64,000 bases of DNA from Calothrix sp. FI2-JRJ7 (GCA_019359675.1 JAHHGX010000064.1:1-64000); one strand, 5' to 3'. Numbered from the stretch's first letter, positions 45,699 through 54,392 are shown. Notes: generated by a model from the letters alone, not told the origin. Numbers and translations: made by a program.

Positions 45699-46691
45699 AT
45701 GGCAAACAATGAAGAAACACGCGGTTTAAAATCTCTATTAGATTGGTTTGCAAACCGCCGAAAATCAGGGTCAACAACACCAGAACGTCAAGAGCGTGAA
45801 ATAGCTGATGGACTCTGGCACAAATGTTCTAAATGTGGAGTATTAAGCTATACAAAAGATTTAATGGCAAACCAAATGGTTTGCACCGAGTGTGGATATC
45901 ACAACCGGGTAGATAGCGATGAACGCATTAAACAATTAATAGACGCGAATACATGGAAACCATTAGATGAGCATTTGCGTCCAGCAGACCCATTACAGTT
46001 TCGCGACCGTAAACCGTATATTGACCGTTTGCGAGAAATGCAGCAAAAAACAGGTTTGACCGATGCTGTAAGAACAGGTTTAGGAGAAATAGACGCTTTA
46101 CCAGTTGCATTAGGTGTAATGGACTTTCGTTTTATTGGCGCCAGTATGGGGTCGGTAGTAGGAGAAAAATTAACTCGTTTAATAGAAATCGCCACACAAA
46201 AACGCTGCGCCGTGGTAATTGTGTGTACATCAGGTGGCGCCAGAATGCAAGAAGGAATGCTATCGCTAATGCAGATGGCAAAAATATCAGGAGCATTACA
46301 ACGTCATCAAGACGAGCGACTATTATATATACCCGTATTAACAAACCCAACAACAGGGGGAGTAACGGCAAGCTTCGCAATGTTAGGAGATATAATAATA
46401 GCGGAACCAAAAGCAACAATAGGCTTTGCTGGTCGGCGCGTGATAGAGCAAACCCTGCGAGAAAAATTACCCGAAGATTTCCAAACGGCAGAAGATTTAC
46501 TCAAGCACGGGTTTATCGACGAAATAGTCCCCCGCACCCAAATGAAGAAAACCCTAGCACAGTTAATCGCTCTGCATCAACCCTCATCACCAATACTCCT
46601 AAGTCACGTTAACAGTCAGCCTGTTACACATAGCAATCACAACGTTGTAATGTGGGATACTCGAAGCTTAAGCTCTACAGTGGCTGAGTAA
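45699..46691 (+). CDS. accD: Acetyl-CoA carboxylase carboxyltransferase subunit beta
   Basis: Transfers the carboxyl group from biotin to acetyl-CoA for fatty-acid synthesis, together with AccA. The 330-residue protein has an N-terminal four-Cys zinc finger (CSKCG...CTECG, near residues 43-66). The carboxyltransferase core includes [48 protein letters not shown] and [40 protein letters not shown]. All conserved Gly-rich oxyanion segments are present. It is a single gene. Confidence 0.97.
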   Translation: MANNEETRGLKSLLDWFANRRKSGSTTPERQEREIADGLWHKCSKCGVLSYTKDLMANQMVCTECGYHNRVDSDERIKQLIDANTWKPLDEHLRPADPLQFRDRKPYIDRLREMQQKTGLTDAVRTGLGEIDALPVALGVMDFRFIGASMGSVVGEKLTRLIEIATQKRCAVVIVCTSGGARMQEGMLSLMQMAKISGALQRHQDERLLYIPVLTNPTTGGVTASFAMLGDIIIAEPKATIGFAGRRVIEQTLREKLPEDFQTAEDLLKHGFIDEIVPRTQMKKTLAQLIALHQPSSPILLSHVNSQPVTHSNHNVVMWDTRSLSSTVAE

Positions 46692-46701
46692 ATACAAATT
46701 C

Positions 46702-46725
46702 TTGTGGCACAGGCGCCTCGCCTGT
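46702..46725. terminator. GCACAGGCGCCTCGCCTGTGC hairpin after accD
   Basis: GCACAGGCG pairs with CGCCTGTGC around a short loop just after the accD stop. It belongs to the CACAGGC family and includes a GGCGCC site in the loop region. Confidence 0.55.
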
Positions 46726-46744
46726 GCAGTCATACTAATCATTA

Positions 46745-46815
46745 TTTTTACCACAGAGTCACAGAGAATAAGAAGATTAGCAACGGATGGTAAACGGATG
46801 TAACGGATGTGTTAT
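46745..46815. repeat. Dispersed CCACAGAGTCACAGAG / AACGGATG repeat
   Basis: TTACCACAGAGTCACAGAG followed by GCAACGGATGGTAAACGGATGTAACGGATG. A near copy of the same composite stands at 55130-55200, before the VWA remnant. Related CCACAGAG pieces lie near 60572 and 61380-61425. Confidence 0.65.
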
Positions 46816-46856
46816 TTTAAATAGTTCAGTATTGTTTATAACATTAATTTTGCTGA

Positions 46857-47640
46857 TAAAGATGTAGCGGCGCCTTCTGAACGCTTACTAATATTTTACT
46901 GGGGGATATAAGAAACAAACCCCAGTAAAAAGAGATAGAAATCATAACCACCAGTAAAAACAGCCCCAGTAATTTAAATAAACAGCGATTTGAATAAAGT
47001 GGTAAAAATTATCATATTTATAACTTGAGCAGCGAATTCCAGCACGAACAATGTATAAAAAATGAGCTTGTTATACAGATTAATTCTATTAAACAGCGCT
47101 TTTTTTGCAATTAACACGTAATTAATCCTAAAAACAAGTACTAATATTTACGTAAATCTGATGATTTGAAGATAGGATTTACAAAACTTTGAACTATTAA
47201 ATCAGCACCCTTTCTCGGTACTACTGGTTAAGTAAACAAGTAGTACTCTTGGGCACCTACGCAGTTGCTCACTGTTCCTTATGGTGTGTGGGCGCCGATA
47301 ATGTTTTACTGGGGGATATAGTAAATAAGCCCCAGTAATTGAAATTAATATCACCCAATGTCTGTGGGGTTATCTGTATAAAAAATTTATTATTTATATC
47401 TATTCATTCTGTAAAACAACGCTTTTTTTGCGATTAACACGTAGTTAATTTCAAAAGCGAGTAGTGATATTTACGTTAATCTGATTGTTTAGAGATTAGT
47501 ATTAACAAGATTATCAACTTTTAAATCAGCACCCTTTCTCGGTACTACTGGTTAACTAAACAAGTAGTACTGTGAACGGCACCTACCCAGTTGCTCACTG
47601 TTCCTTATGGTGTGCGGGCGCCGATAATGTTTTAAGACGG
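46857..47640. repeat. Tandemly duplicated structured non-coding element
   Basis: Two units, about 47094-47306 and 47417-47630 (offset about 324), share long identical stretches: CGCTTTTTTTGC-ATTAACACGTA, AAATCAGCACCCTTTCTC, GTACTACTGGTTAA, CAGTTGCTCACTGTTCCTTATGG and GGGCGCCGATAATGTTTTA. Each unit folds into hairpin 1 (GTACTACT with AGTAGTAC; 47218-47246 and 47542-47570) and a longer hairpin 2 (47252-47296 in unit A). TTACTGGGG...CCCCAGTAA stems at 46894-46930 and 47306-47338 flank the units. No open frame is conserved between units, so this looks like RNA or DNA structure rather than protein. Confidence 0.75.
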
Positions 47641-47736
47641 ACAGGCTCCAAGCCTATCCTACAAGATTAAAAACGGATATTTTTCAATTGGGGGTACTCT
47701 TATCAAGATAATGAATTTTTAAGTCACAACTGTGAA

Positions 47737-47766
47737 GTACTACTGGTTAAGTAAACAAGTACTACT
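47737..47766. repeat. Degenerate third copy of the GTACTACTGGTTAAGTAAAC hairpin
   Basis: GTACTACTGGTTAAGTAAACAAG is identical to hairpin 1 of unit A, but the right arm is altered (TACTACT). A further related inverted repeat lies inside the Dam-like gene at 50695-50723. Confidence 0.7.
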
Positions 47767-47888
47767 GTTAGTAAATTTAGCTTGCTCGGCGCCACGAATA
47801 TACGTTCTCAGTATAAATTAGTACTTGTTTATTGTTTACAAATGTAACACCCCAGTGATAGCATGACCTGCGTCGCATTTATTGGGGA

Positions 47889-48467
47889 TTGCCATTGGAG
47901 ACAAATCAACTTGACTTGTTCTCACCAACTGATATAGTAAGGGCGCCACTTAATAGAAGCCCTGTGTTATTGATGGATGACATAGCACTTTCCAAATGGA
48001 AAAAACAAATTGCCATCCATCAACAACAGGTAAGAACAAACGAACCAATAGAAGAAGTAAGTTTATTCGACGTGCCCAAGTCGCACGTTGACCCAAATGT
48101 TATTGACCCATTTACCCTACATTTATCAGGGTTATCTTTTTATCGACTACCTGTAGATAGTCCTGGACAAGCTTGTCTATATTTCGTAATTGATTCAACA
48201 GCAAATCTACTTTTATACATTGGAGAAACTTGTAAATCCAACAAACGTTGGAAAGGAGTACATGACTGCAAGCGGTACATCGAAAACTACCAAGACCTGC
48301 ATCATAAATATAAATTAGAAACAGCAGTAAACATCGGCTTTTGGTGGGATGCACCCGTACCAACAAGACCGCGACAGCGATTAGAATTAGAGTTAATTAA
48401 GAAATGGAAATCTCCATTCAACAAAGAAAACTGGAAATATTGGGGGCAACCCTTTGGTAAAGAGTAG
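47889..48467 (+). CDS. GIY-YIG nuclease family protein
   Basis: The 192-residue protein has an N-terminal LDLFSPTDIV-type segment and a C-terminal GIY-YIG-like domain. ACLYFVIDSTANLLLYIGET (residues 94-113) is the first two strands, followed by RWKGVHDCKRYIENYQ. A basic/aromatic tail RQRLELELIKKWKSPFNKENWKYWGQPF supplies the conserved Glu (LELELI) and Asn of the active site. The start is TTG; another TTG two codons later fits the GGGGA site better. It sits next to the duplicated structured element. Confidence 0.8.
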   Translation: MPLETNQLDLFSPTDIVRAPLNRSPVLLMDDIALSKWKKQIAIHQQQVRTNEPIEEVSLFDVPKSHVDPNVIDPFTLHLSGLSFYRLPVDSPGQACLYFVIDSTANLLLYIGETCKSNKRWKGVHDCKRYIENYQDLHHKYKLETAVNIGFWWDAPVPTRPRQRLELELIKKWKSPFNKENWKYWGQPFGKE

Positions 48468-48497
48468 GCGCCACAAGTAGGACAAACATTATTCAAC

Positions 48498-48858
48498 TTA
48501 AAAATCAAGTACTACATTTAATGCGACACGAATTGATTCCCAATATTCTTCTTCCAATACTCCTACTAAGTCAAAAACTCGGCTGTTATCAATACTGCGA
48601 ATTTGTCCAACATCAATATAACAGTCTTGATCTAAACCGTTTACAGAAGATGCAATAACATTAACAATATAAAATATAAGGAGCATTTTTACTTCCTGGT
48701 CTAAATGGCATCACAATAGTTAACGAACCATACTGATTCATTATATTGTTTTGAACAATTACACAAGGGCGTGTCTTTCTTATTTCTGTACCTACCGTTG
48801 GGTCAAGCTTACAATAGCGTATTTCTCCATGTTGGTAAGTTAAATTACCTTTAGGCAT
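48498..48858 (-). pseudogene. MazF/PemK-type toxin, frameshifted by a 7-base duplication
   Basis: The start at 48858 overlaps the antitoxin stop (TAATG). The first part reads MPKGNLTYQHGEIRYCKLDP, TEIRKTRPCVIVQNN and GSLTIVMPFRPGSKNAPY, a typical MazF fold with the G-E-I-x-x-x-x-x-DP and RP-V-I-V/Q motifs. Near 48670 a 7-base tandem duplication (TATATTT/TATATTG) shifts the frame to a premature TAA. The other frame continues VNVIASSVNGLDQDCYIDVGQIRSID to VLDF. Removing 7 bases restores 117 residues. The toxin is probably inactive unless slippage repairs it. Confidence 0.85.
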
Positions 48859-49097
48859 TAATCTATTCCATCTCCACCGACACAATCCCAAAGTGCAATT
48901 TCTTCTTGATACTCTGGGTCTGAAGCGTCTTCAATTAGTGCAGCAATCATCTCCGCTTTTAAAACTGCGCGACGATGCTGACTTAAGATGTCGTTAATAT
49001 AACCACTACGGTTGGGAGCATCTCCATTATTGGCAGCTTGCTTGTCTATGAAAGCCAAAATGTCTTCATCAAGTGTAATTGTTACTTTCTTAGCCAA
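48858..49097 (-). CDS. Ribbon-helix-helix antitoxin (MazE/CopG-like)
   Basis: A 79-residue protein: KKVTITLDEDILAFIDKQAANNG gives the RHH strand and first helix, and RSGYINDILSQHRRAV the second helix. The acidic C-terminus (IEDASDPEYQEEIALWDCVGGDGID) would bind the toxin. It is intact and preceded by AAGGAGAAAT before the ATG. Its stop overlaps the toxin start by one base. It probably still represses its own promoter. Confidence 0.88.
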   Translation of the reverse strand: MAKKVTITLDEDILAFIDKQAANNGDAPNRSGYINDILSQHRRAVLKAEMIAALIEDASDPEYQEEIALWDCVGGDGID

Positions 49098-49118
49098 GTT
49101 TATTTCTCCTTGGTCTTA

Positions 49119-49262
49119 CTATCTAGCCTTATTTATCATACCACATTGCTGCTTCACACGTTTAACCATGCCAGAATAACAGCGCCAAGATTTGTGAAAG
49201 GTTAAATCAAAGCGCTGCCGGAGTGCTTTATGGAAAAATCTGGTAGCAGAAAGTAATCGCAT
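49119..49262 (-). CDS. Possible small basic protein (47 aa)
   Basis: The minus strand encodes MRLLSATRFFHKALRQRFDL then TFHKSWRCYSGMVKRVKQQC and GMINKAR. It is very basic, with no recognised family. It lies upstream of the RHH antitoxin in the same direction. It may be spurious, or a fragment of a DNA-binding protein. Confidence 0.3.
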   Translation of the reverse strand: MRLLSATRFFHKALRQRFDLTFHKSWRCYSGMVKRVKQQCGMINKAR

Positions 49263-49437
49263 TTGATATTAATCTGCTTAATATTTAATATATAGATATT
49301 CTACTCTAACAATAGATTCAAAAAAATTTACAGTGATTGAGTCACTTTTACATAGCGTGTTTTATTACGGGCGCCAAAAGCTGAAGCCCAACGCTCACAG
49401 TCTAGTAAAATCCGCTCAATATGAGTGTTGATAAGAT

Positions 49438-49788
49438 TTATCTAATCTTGACTAATTCCGCGTTTTGTGCTATGTCTTCTTTGCTTAAAAGTACCCAATT
49501 AGCGAGTGTATTTAAAATTTCTGCTTTTTCGGTCGGTGATGCCGATAGCACCAACGAGCGTATATCTATTTTACCTGTATCAACTTCTCCTAATTGGCAT
49601 AACAGATAATTCTTAGCTTCCGAGGGTAATCCAGCTAATAGTCGCTCTAGACTATCAGAATAAATTCGCTGTTGCCCCCGCCGAAAGCCACTAATCATCT
49701 GCTGAGAAACACCTGTTTGCTCAGACAGCCACTTAGCACTAATCCCATACTTTTCGAGGGTTCTATCCAAAGCCTGTGAAAAATTCAT
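49438..49788 (-). CDS. XRE-family transcriptional regulator
   Basis: The 116-residue protein has an N-terminal Cro/CI helix-turn-helix: ALDRTLEKYGISAKWLSEQTGVSQQMISGFRRGQQRIYSDSLERLLAGL (residues 6-54). A C-terminal segment, ASPTEKAEILNTLANWVLLSKEDIAQNAEL, may mediate dimerisation. It is divergent from the Dam-like gene, so it could control that gene across the 300-base gap at 49789-50085. It resembles phage- or plasmid-type repressors. Confidence 0.85.
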   Translation of the reverse strand: MNFSQALDRTLEKYGISAKWLSEQTGVSQQMISGFRRGQQRIYSDSLERLLAGLPSEAKNYLLCQLGEVDTGKIDIRSLVLSASPTEKAEILNTLANWVLLSKEDIAQNAELVKIR

Positions 49789-50085
49789 AAGTTTGGTTAC
49801 GCCATGACTGAATTTAGCATATAATATTCAGTAGTGGCTTAATTTATAATAGCGAATTAACTTACTTCTCAATACTATCAAAATAATCGCGGAGGTAACA
49901 GTTTGTAAGTACTCAGACGCTATAGCTCTCGAAAGAGACAAAACTTAATACTGCAACCCGGTACACCATCTGACTGAATTCACAGAATTAATCATGGTTT
50001 TAGTAGCACACTTTGGTGGTGAAGCGGGAACGGTAACACACGTAAAAAGAGATTTCTGCGGAAAAATCAACAATGGCTGCTAAAA

Positions 50086-50955
50086 ATGGTTAATGTAATC
50101 AATCGGTACTCTTTGAAGTACCAAAACTTGGGAGCAACGCGCGTTGTGACTCAAGAGACTGCGAGTGCTTACTATTCAACGAATACACAACATTCTGATG
50201 AATGGTATACTCCACCAAATATTATCTCCCTAGTACTACAGGTTTTAAATGAGATTGACTTAGATCCTTGTGCAGAGGGTAATAAGAATATTCCAGCACA
50301 TTCCTATTACACCAGAATAGATGATGGATTAGAGCATGAGTGGAATGGGCGCCTTTTCCTGTACCCACCTTCTTCTCATCCAGACAAGTGGATAGCAAAA
50401 TTAACTGCCGAAGTATCAAGTGGTAGAGTCAGTGAAGCGATTGCTCTTTTACCAGCACAGACGGACACAGACTGGTTAAATTCAGTATTAAAGACTCAAC
50501 CAGTTTGTTTTTGGAAAGAACGAATTACATTTTTAGACGCAAATTCACAGCCCAATTTACCAGCAACACAGTCTTACTGTTTTGTTTACTGGGGGAATAA
50601 CCAGTATAGATTCAAAGAAGTATTTGAACAGCATGGTATAGTCTACCTTCCAATTTGGAAGTCAGATGAAGCGGAGCAATCATCAAACGATGAAGTACTA
50701 CTGGTTAACTCAACCAGTAGCACCAAAAGGAGAAGCAGAGGAAAAGGAACGGGAAGAATTCATTTTAGAACTGTAACTAAAAGAAATGGTAAGCAGTATG
50801 ACCAACCTTGGTATGACTGGGAATTGAATACGGGAAGCAAAACAATTTCTCGCAGTACATATATACCAAAGCATTTGTTCAATATAATTATGGAGCTAGA
50901 AATTAGCAAAGCTCCTGTGAATGAGATTTTGGGGATGTTGGGAATTATTTTGTAA
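50086..50955 (+). CDS. Dam-like adenine methyltransferase with altered catalytic motif, plus C-terminal domain
   Basis: The N-terminal 190 residues match phage-type DNA N6-adenine methyltransferases: SDEWYTPPNIISLVLQVLNEIDLDPCAEGN, then SYYTRIDDGLEHEWNGRLFLYPPSSHPDKWIAKLTAEVSSGRVSEAIALLPA (described from residues 37-125). The catalytic NPPY of relatives is YPPS here, so methylation may be lost or changed. A linker encoded by a GTACTACTGGTT inverted repeat (residues about 203-213) joins a basic domain, GRIHFRTVTKRNGKQYDQPWYDWEL, and a short helical tail. A substrate-recognition or DNA-binding role is likely. Confidence 0.8.
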   Translation: MVNVINRYSLKYQNLGATRVVTQETASAYYSTNTQHSDEWYTPPNIISLVLQVLNEIDLDPCAEGNKNIPAHSYYTRIDDGLEHEWNGRLFLYPPSSHPDKWIAKLTAEVSSGRVSEAIALLPAQTDTDWLNSVLKTQPVCFWKERITFLDANSQPNLPATQSYCFVYWGNNQYRFKEVFEQHGIVYLPIWKSDEAEQSSNDEVLLVNSTSSTKRRSRGKGTGRIHFRTVTKRNGKQYDQPWYDWELNTGSKTISRSTYIPKHLFNIIMELEISKAPVNEILGMLGIIL

Positions 50956-50958
50956 AAC

Positions 50959-51024
50959 AGAAACCGGGTTTCTTTGTTGAGATATCGTAATAAAATGACA
51001 ATTTTGCGTAGAAACCCGGTTTCT
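50959..51024. repeat. Dispersed AGAAACC(G/C)GGTTTCT inverted repeat
   Basis: AGAAACCGGGTTTCT at 50959-50973 pairs perfectly with AGAAACCCGGTTTCT at 51010-51024. The loop carries ATAATAAAATGACAATTTTG, nearly identical to the copy near 6917-6983. It starts 4 bases after the Dam-like gene stop. Confidence 0.8.
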
Positions 51025-51036
51025 TAATGTGATGGG

Positions 51037-51192
51037 TTAATTGAAATACTGCATTTCAGCTTCAATTTGACGGATTAAGTTCTCATCACCTTTGGTTCTA
51101 GCAACTTCTAGACGATGCTCTAAATTCTTCTTAATGCTTTGTTTGTGTGCTTCGCGCGCTTTTTCAGCAGCCTCAAACTTATTACGAATCAT
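51037..51192 (-). CDS. Small charged helical protein (51 aa)
   Basis: The minus strand encodes MIRNKFEAAEKAREAHKQSI then KKNLEHRLEVARTKGDENLI and RQIEAEMQYFN. It is a single amphipathic charged helix. AGAGG lies 9 bases upstream of the ATG, and codon use looks genuine. It could be a small regulator or remnant. No family is recognised. Confidence 0.55.
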   Translation of the reverse strand: MIRNKFEAAEKAREAHKQSIKKNLEHRLEVARTKGDENLIRQIEAEMQYFN

Positions 51193-51326
51193 AGTAATTT
51201 GCCTCTACTCATCTATAAATATCTATGTCTTGTAATCATAATATAGCATAAATTCGGTAACTGTTGTTACAGAAATGAAATTATTTCTAATGTAGCAAGC
51301 AAGATAAGTGTCTATGTGATAACACG

Positions 51327-52115
51327 ATGATTTCTCCACAACTGCTTACCTTGTTAAGCGATTTTGGTTTAAGTGATATTTATGTCGGTGTAATGAAGGG
51401 TGTAATAGCTCGAATTAACCCAGAAATCAGGGTGATAGACTTAACGCACCAAATTCCACGGCAAAATATAGCTGCTGCGCGGTTTTGTTTAATGAGTGCT
51501 TGTCCCTATTTTCCCGATGGAACAGTACACATGGCAGTGGTTGACCCAGGTGTTGGAGGTACGCGACGTGCCGTTGCCGTAGAATTTGCACATGGGTTTT
51601 TGGTGGCGCCGGATAATGGCATAATTAGTGGGGTATTAAGTCAAAGTCGAGCGATTCGAGCAGTAGAACTAACAAACCCACAATATTGGAGAGTTCCAAA
51701 CCCTAGCCATACCTTTCACGGTCGAGACATCTTTGCTCCGTGTGCTGCACATCTTGCCAGTGGTGTTCCAATAAAAACTTTAGGTACGGAAATAGATATA
51801 GATAGTTTGGTAGAACTTGACTTGCCCAAATGCTGTTACATTACCACAGGCGCCGTAGGTTGCATTCAATATATAGACATATTCGGAAATCTAATCACCA
51901 ACATACCCGGAAGCTACGTTGAAACTGAAACCTGGTATATCACAGTCGGTGACATAAAGATAAAAGGAGGAGAAACATATAATAGTGTACCCGTAGGCAG
52001 TGCAGTTGCACTAATCGGTAGTGAAGGTTGGGTAGAAATAGCAATCAACAGAGGCAACGCTCAACAACAGTTAAATATACAATTAGCACAAACAGTAGAA
52101 GTAAGGGCGGGTTAA
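51327..52115 (+). CDS. SAM hydroxide adenosyltransferase (DUF62) family protein
   Basis: DUF62 enzymes split S-adenosylmethionine to adenosine and methionine using hydroxide and are related to fluorinase/chlorinase. The 262-residue protein has LTLLSDFGLSDIYVGVMKGVIARINPEIRVIDLTHQIP, MAVVDPGVGGTRRAVAVEF and FLVAPDNGIISGVL. HTFHGRDIFAPCAAHLASG carries the conserved D and H residues. The C-terminal beta domain starts GCIQYIDIFGNLITNI. It heads a possible rightward operon with the DUF2301 and YdcF-like genes. Confidence 0.93.
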   Translation: MISPQLLTLLSDFGLSDIYVGVMKGVIARINPEIRVIDLTHQIPRQNIAAARFCLMSACPYFPDGTVHMAVVDPGVGGTRRAVAVEFAHGFLVAPDNGIISGVLSQSRAIRAVELTNPQYWRVPNPSHTFHGRDIFAPCAAHLASGVPIKTLGTEIDIDSLVELDLPKCCYITTGAVGCIQYIDIFGNLITNIPGSYVETETWYITVGDIKIKGGETYNSVPVGSAVALIGSEGWVEIAINRGNAQQQLNIQLAQTVEVRAG

Positions 52116-52192
52116 CCCAAAATCTTCATTATTATTAGGATATACATAAACCCGCCCTGACCAACCCCAACCCACCCACACAGGAATAATAT

Positions 52193-52831
52193 ATGGAAAT
52201 ATATCAAGGACAATTTGGCGAATTCACAGTAGATAAAGACGACCGTCGAGGAGTAATAATCTACCGTACAGGTTTAGCAGTTGCCGCATCATGCTTCGGA
52301 ACAGGCGCCTTCTTAGTATTATTCAATAACAACCCCAATATCTACCCATTCCTAACACCCCTATATACATGTTTTAGTATAGCCCTAGGTGTCAGCTTAC
52401 TATTCATCCATATATACATGGCAGCACTGCATCGAGCGTTACAAGCATTCTGGGTAATTGGTAGTATCGCAGCTTTATTTGTGGCACATACAGACCCCCA
52501 ACCCTTTGCAGTAACCGTATACACCCATCCATTAACCATACTAGGAATAGGTTTTACATTTGCAGCGCTCACAGGTATTTTTTTTAAAGAAGCATTCTGT
52601 TTTAATCGTCTAGAAACAAAAATCTTAACTCCTATAGTACCCACACTACTACTAGGACACATGCTAGGAATTTTACCATTACAGTGGGAGCGCGCATTAT
52701 TAGGCATTTGGGCTATTTTCTTTGTAGTCTTCGCAACACGCAAATTAATCCAAGCAATTCCTCCGGATATTGGAGACAAATCAGTGTTTGCTTACTTGAA
52801 AGCACAACAAAAGGAACAACCTTCAACATAA
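52193..52831 (+). CDS. DUF2301 integral membrane protein
   Basis: The 212-residue protein has about six membrane segments after a short soluble N-terminus (MEIYQGQFGEFTVDKDDRRGVIIYRTG). The arrangement, including FIHIYMAALHRALQAFWVIG and EAFCFNRLETKILTPIVPTLLLGHMLG, is that of the DUF2301 family, common in cyanobacteria. The function is not known. It lies 77 bases downstream of the DUF62 gene and 4 bases before the YdcF-like gene. Confidence 0.88.
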   Translation: MEIYQGQFGEFTVDKDDRRGVIIYRTGLAVAASCFGTGAFLVLFNNNPNIYPFLTPLYTCFSIALGVSLLFIHIYMAALHRALQAFWVIGSIAALFVAHTDPQPFAVTVYTHPLTILGIGFTFAALTGIFFKEAFCFNRLETKILTPIVPTLLLGHMLGILPLQWERALLGIWAIFFVVFATRKLIQAIPPDIGDKSVFAYLKAQQKEQPST

Positions 52832-52835
52832 CTAA

Positions 52836-53513
52836 ATGCGTAGTAAAGTTCGTAAAAGGAAAAAACCTTTTGATATTAAATTAGTAAAACGGCAAGAAAT
52901 GTTGACTCTAACACTCCAAGGCTGGATAGTAGCAAGTACGTTAATTCTAGCTTTAATCACAATCGGAATTACGCAAGTTCAACCATTTCTCGCCGTTACC
53001 TCTCCTATCAAAGCTGATATACTGGTAGTCGAAGGATGGCTTGCTGATGAAGCATTAAAACAAGCATTAAATGAATTTGAAATGGGTTCATATACTCATA
53101 TAATAACTACAGGCATTCCTCTACAACGCGGATATTATTTATCTGAATATAAAGACTTTGCAAACCTTGCCGCAGCCACACTAAAAGCAATGGGCGCCGA
53201 CGATGAGAAAATAATACCAATACCAACACCAGACGTAAGAAAAGATAGAACCTATGCTTCAGTTATTGCATTAAAAGAAAAACTAGCAACATCGCAACTC
53301 AAACTAGAATCAATGAACCTATTCAGCGATGACGTACACGCACGACGTAGCTGGATGCTATATAAAAAAGTACTACCTAATACAAAAATAGGTGTAATTG
53401 CCGCTGCAACTCGCAGTTACGACGCGAAAAGGTGGTGGAGTTCCAGCGAAGGAATACGGACAGTAATTCCAGAAGCCATAGCCTATATTTACGCACTATT
53501 TAAAACCTATTAA
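52836..53513 (+). CDS. YdcF/ElyC-like (DUF218) membrane-anchored protein
   Basis: The 225-residue protein has a basic N-terminus, one membrane anchor (about 27-50, GWIVASTLILALITIGITQV) and a Rossmann-like outer domain. ADILVVEGWLADEALKQALNEFEMGSYTHIITTG is followed by KDRTYASVIALKEKLA and DVHARRSWMLYKKVLP. DUF218 proteins act at the cell envelope, some in peptidoglycan or carrier-lipid metabolism. It starts 4 bases after the DUF2301 stop, so the two are likely co-transcribed. Confidence 0.8.
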   Translation: MRSKVRKRKKPFDIKLVKRQEMLTLTLQGWIVASTLILALITIGITQVQPFLAVTSPIKADILVVEGWLADEALKQALNEFEMGSYTHIITTGIPLQRGYYLSEYKDFANLAAATLKAMGADDEKIIPIPTPDVRKDRTYASVIALKEKLATSQLKLESMNLFSDDVHARRSWMLYKKVLPNTKIGVIAAATRSYDAKRWWSSSEGIRTVIPEAIAYIYALFKTY

Positions 53514-53576
53514 AACCTATGAAAACCCTGAAACCACTTATAATAAGCGCTTTAGCGCTTTCCCACATACTTACTC

Positions 53577-54330
53577 TTATATATCTTGAGATAATCTAAC
53601 CAAAACACAGATTTGAAGCACCAACTGACTCACAAAGACATTAAATTCTTTATCTATACCTACTTCACACATAACGGCGCCATTTTTCCGCTCTAATTCC
53701 TGTTCAAAAATCTTTACCAATTTACTTATAGGTTCCAGCAAACAACTAAACCCTACGCTCTGACCATAACTATAAACTCTTTGCCACTCATGTAGAACTT
53801 GTGCATCAACTCTTTCCAATCCCATAATAAACAAATCGCTCAAAACTTCTTGTAACTGTTCTAAAAGAAAATTTATTGGATGCTGATTAGATAATTCTAT
53901 CTGAGAATCATCAAGCAATAATTTACCATCGTACTTAACTCGTTCAAAATCGGCGCCGCAAATCCAAGGTTGAAGCATAACGTGCTTATTATCCACCTCA
54001 AAAATCAAAGAAACAGGTGTAATTACCAAACCTTCGGTAGTTAAATGAGCATGACCTGCAACAAACAACAATGGTTTTGTAATATATTTTAATAAAGCTT
54101 CAGTACCAATTCTACTTCTATATAAATATGGAAATTTTAGAATAGCTTGATTATTACTTTGGTCAAAAAGCCTAGCTTTAACTGCTTGCTCAACATTACA
54201 AAACTCAACACTTTGTAGCTGATAAACTTTCCGCCTCTTCGAGTTCTTTGAGCGCACGTTTAACTAATCCTCTATTACTAAGGACAGCCAAATCATCTGT
54301 TGTAAGTGCAATTAAATCTTGACGTAGCAT
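53577..54330 (-). pseudogene. Remnant of a SWIM-operon protein (N-terminus plus C-terminal region, frameshifted)
   Basis: From 54330 the minus strand reads MLRQDLIALTTDDLAVLSNRG then LVKRALKELEEAESLSATKC and a stop at 54205. This resembles the N-terminus of cyanobacterial SWIM zinc-finger proteins. A second frame (54257 to 53577) encodes 226 residues starting around KVYQLQSVEFCNVEQAVKARLF, with FVAGHAHLTTEGLVITPVSLIFEVDNKHVMLQPWICG and a helical C-terminus. The zinc-binding C-x-C...C-x2-H segment is missing. The reading is an internal deletion plus frameshift. The 226-residue part may still be translated. Family assignment rests on recall and context. Confidence 0.5.
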
Positions 54331-54392
54331 ATCACTTACGTGCTTTTCATAATTTTTCTTCTAATCTTGCCATTAATATTTTCAAGAGTGCA

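Noticed and set aside
46223-46612. 129-codon open frame inside accD in another frame
   Set aside because: Very Arg/Asn-rich and fully within the conserved carboxyltransferase core; a shadow.
46857-47770. Possible CRISPR array or plasmid iterons
   Set aside because: Only two full units at a 324-base offset plus a fragment, with long diverged linkers; no short regular repeat-spacer pattern and no cas gene.
46857-47888. Retron or group II intron RNA next to a nuclease gene
   Set aside because: No reverse transcriptase is encoded nearby, and the GIY-YIG-like gene does not supply one.
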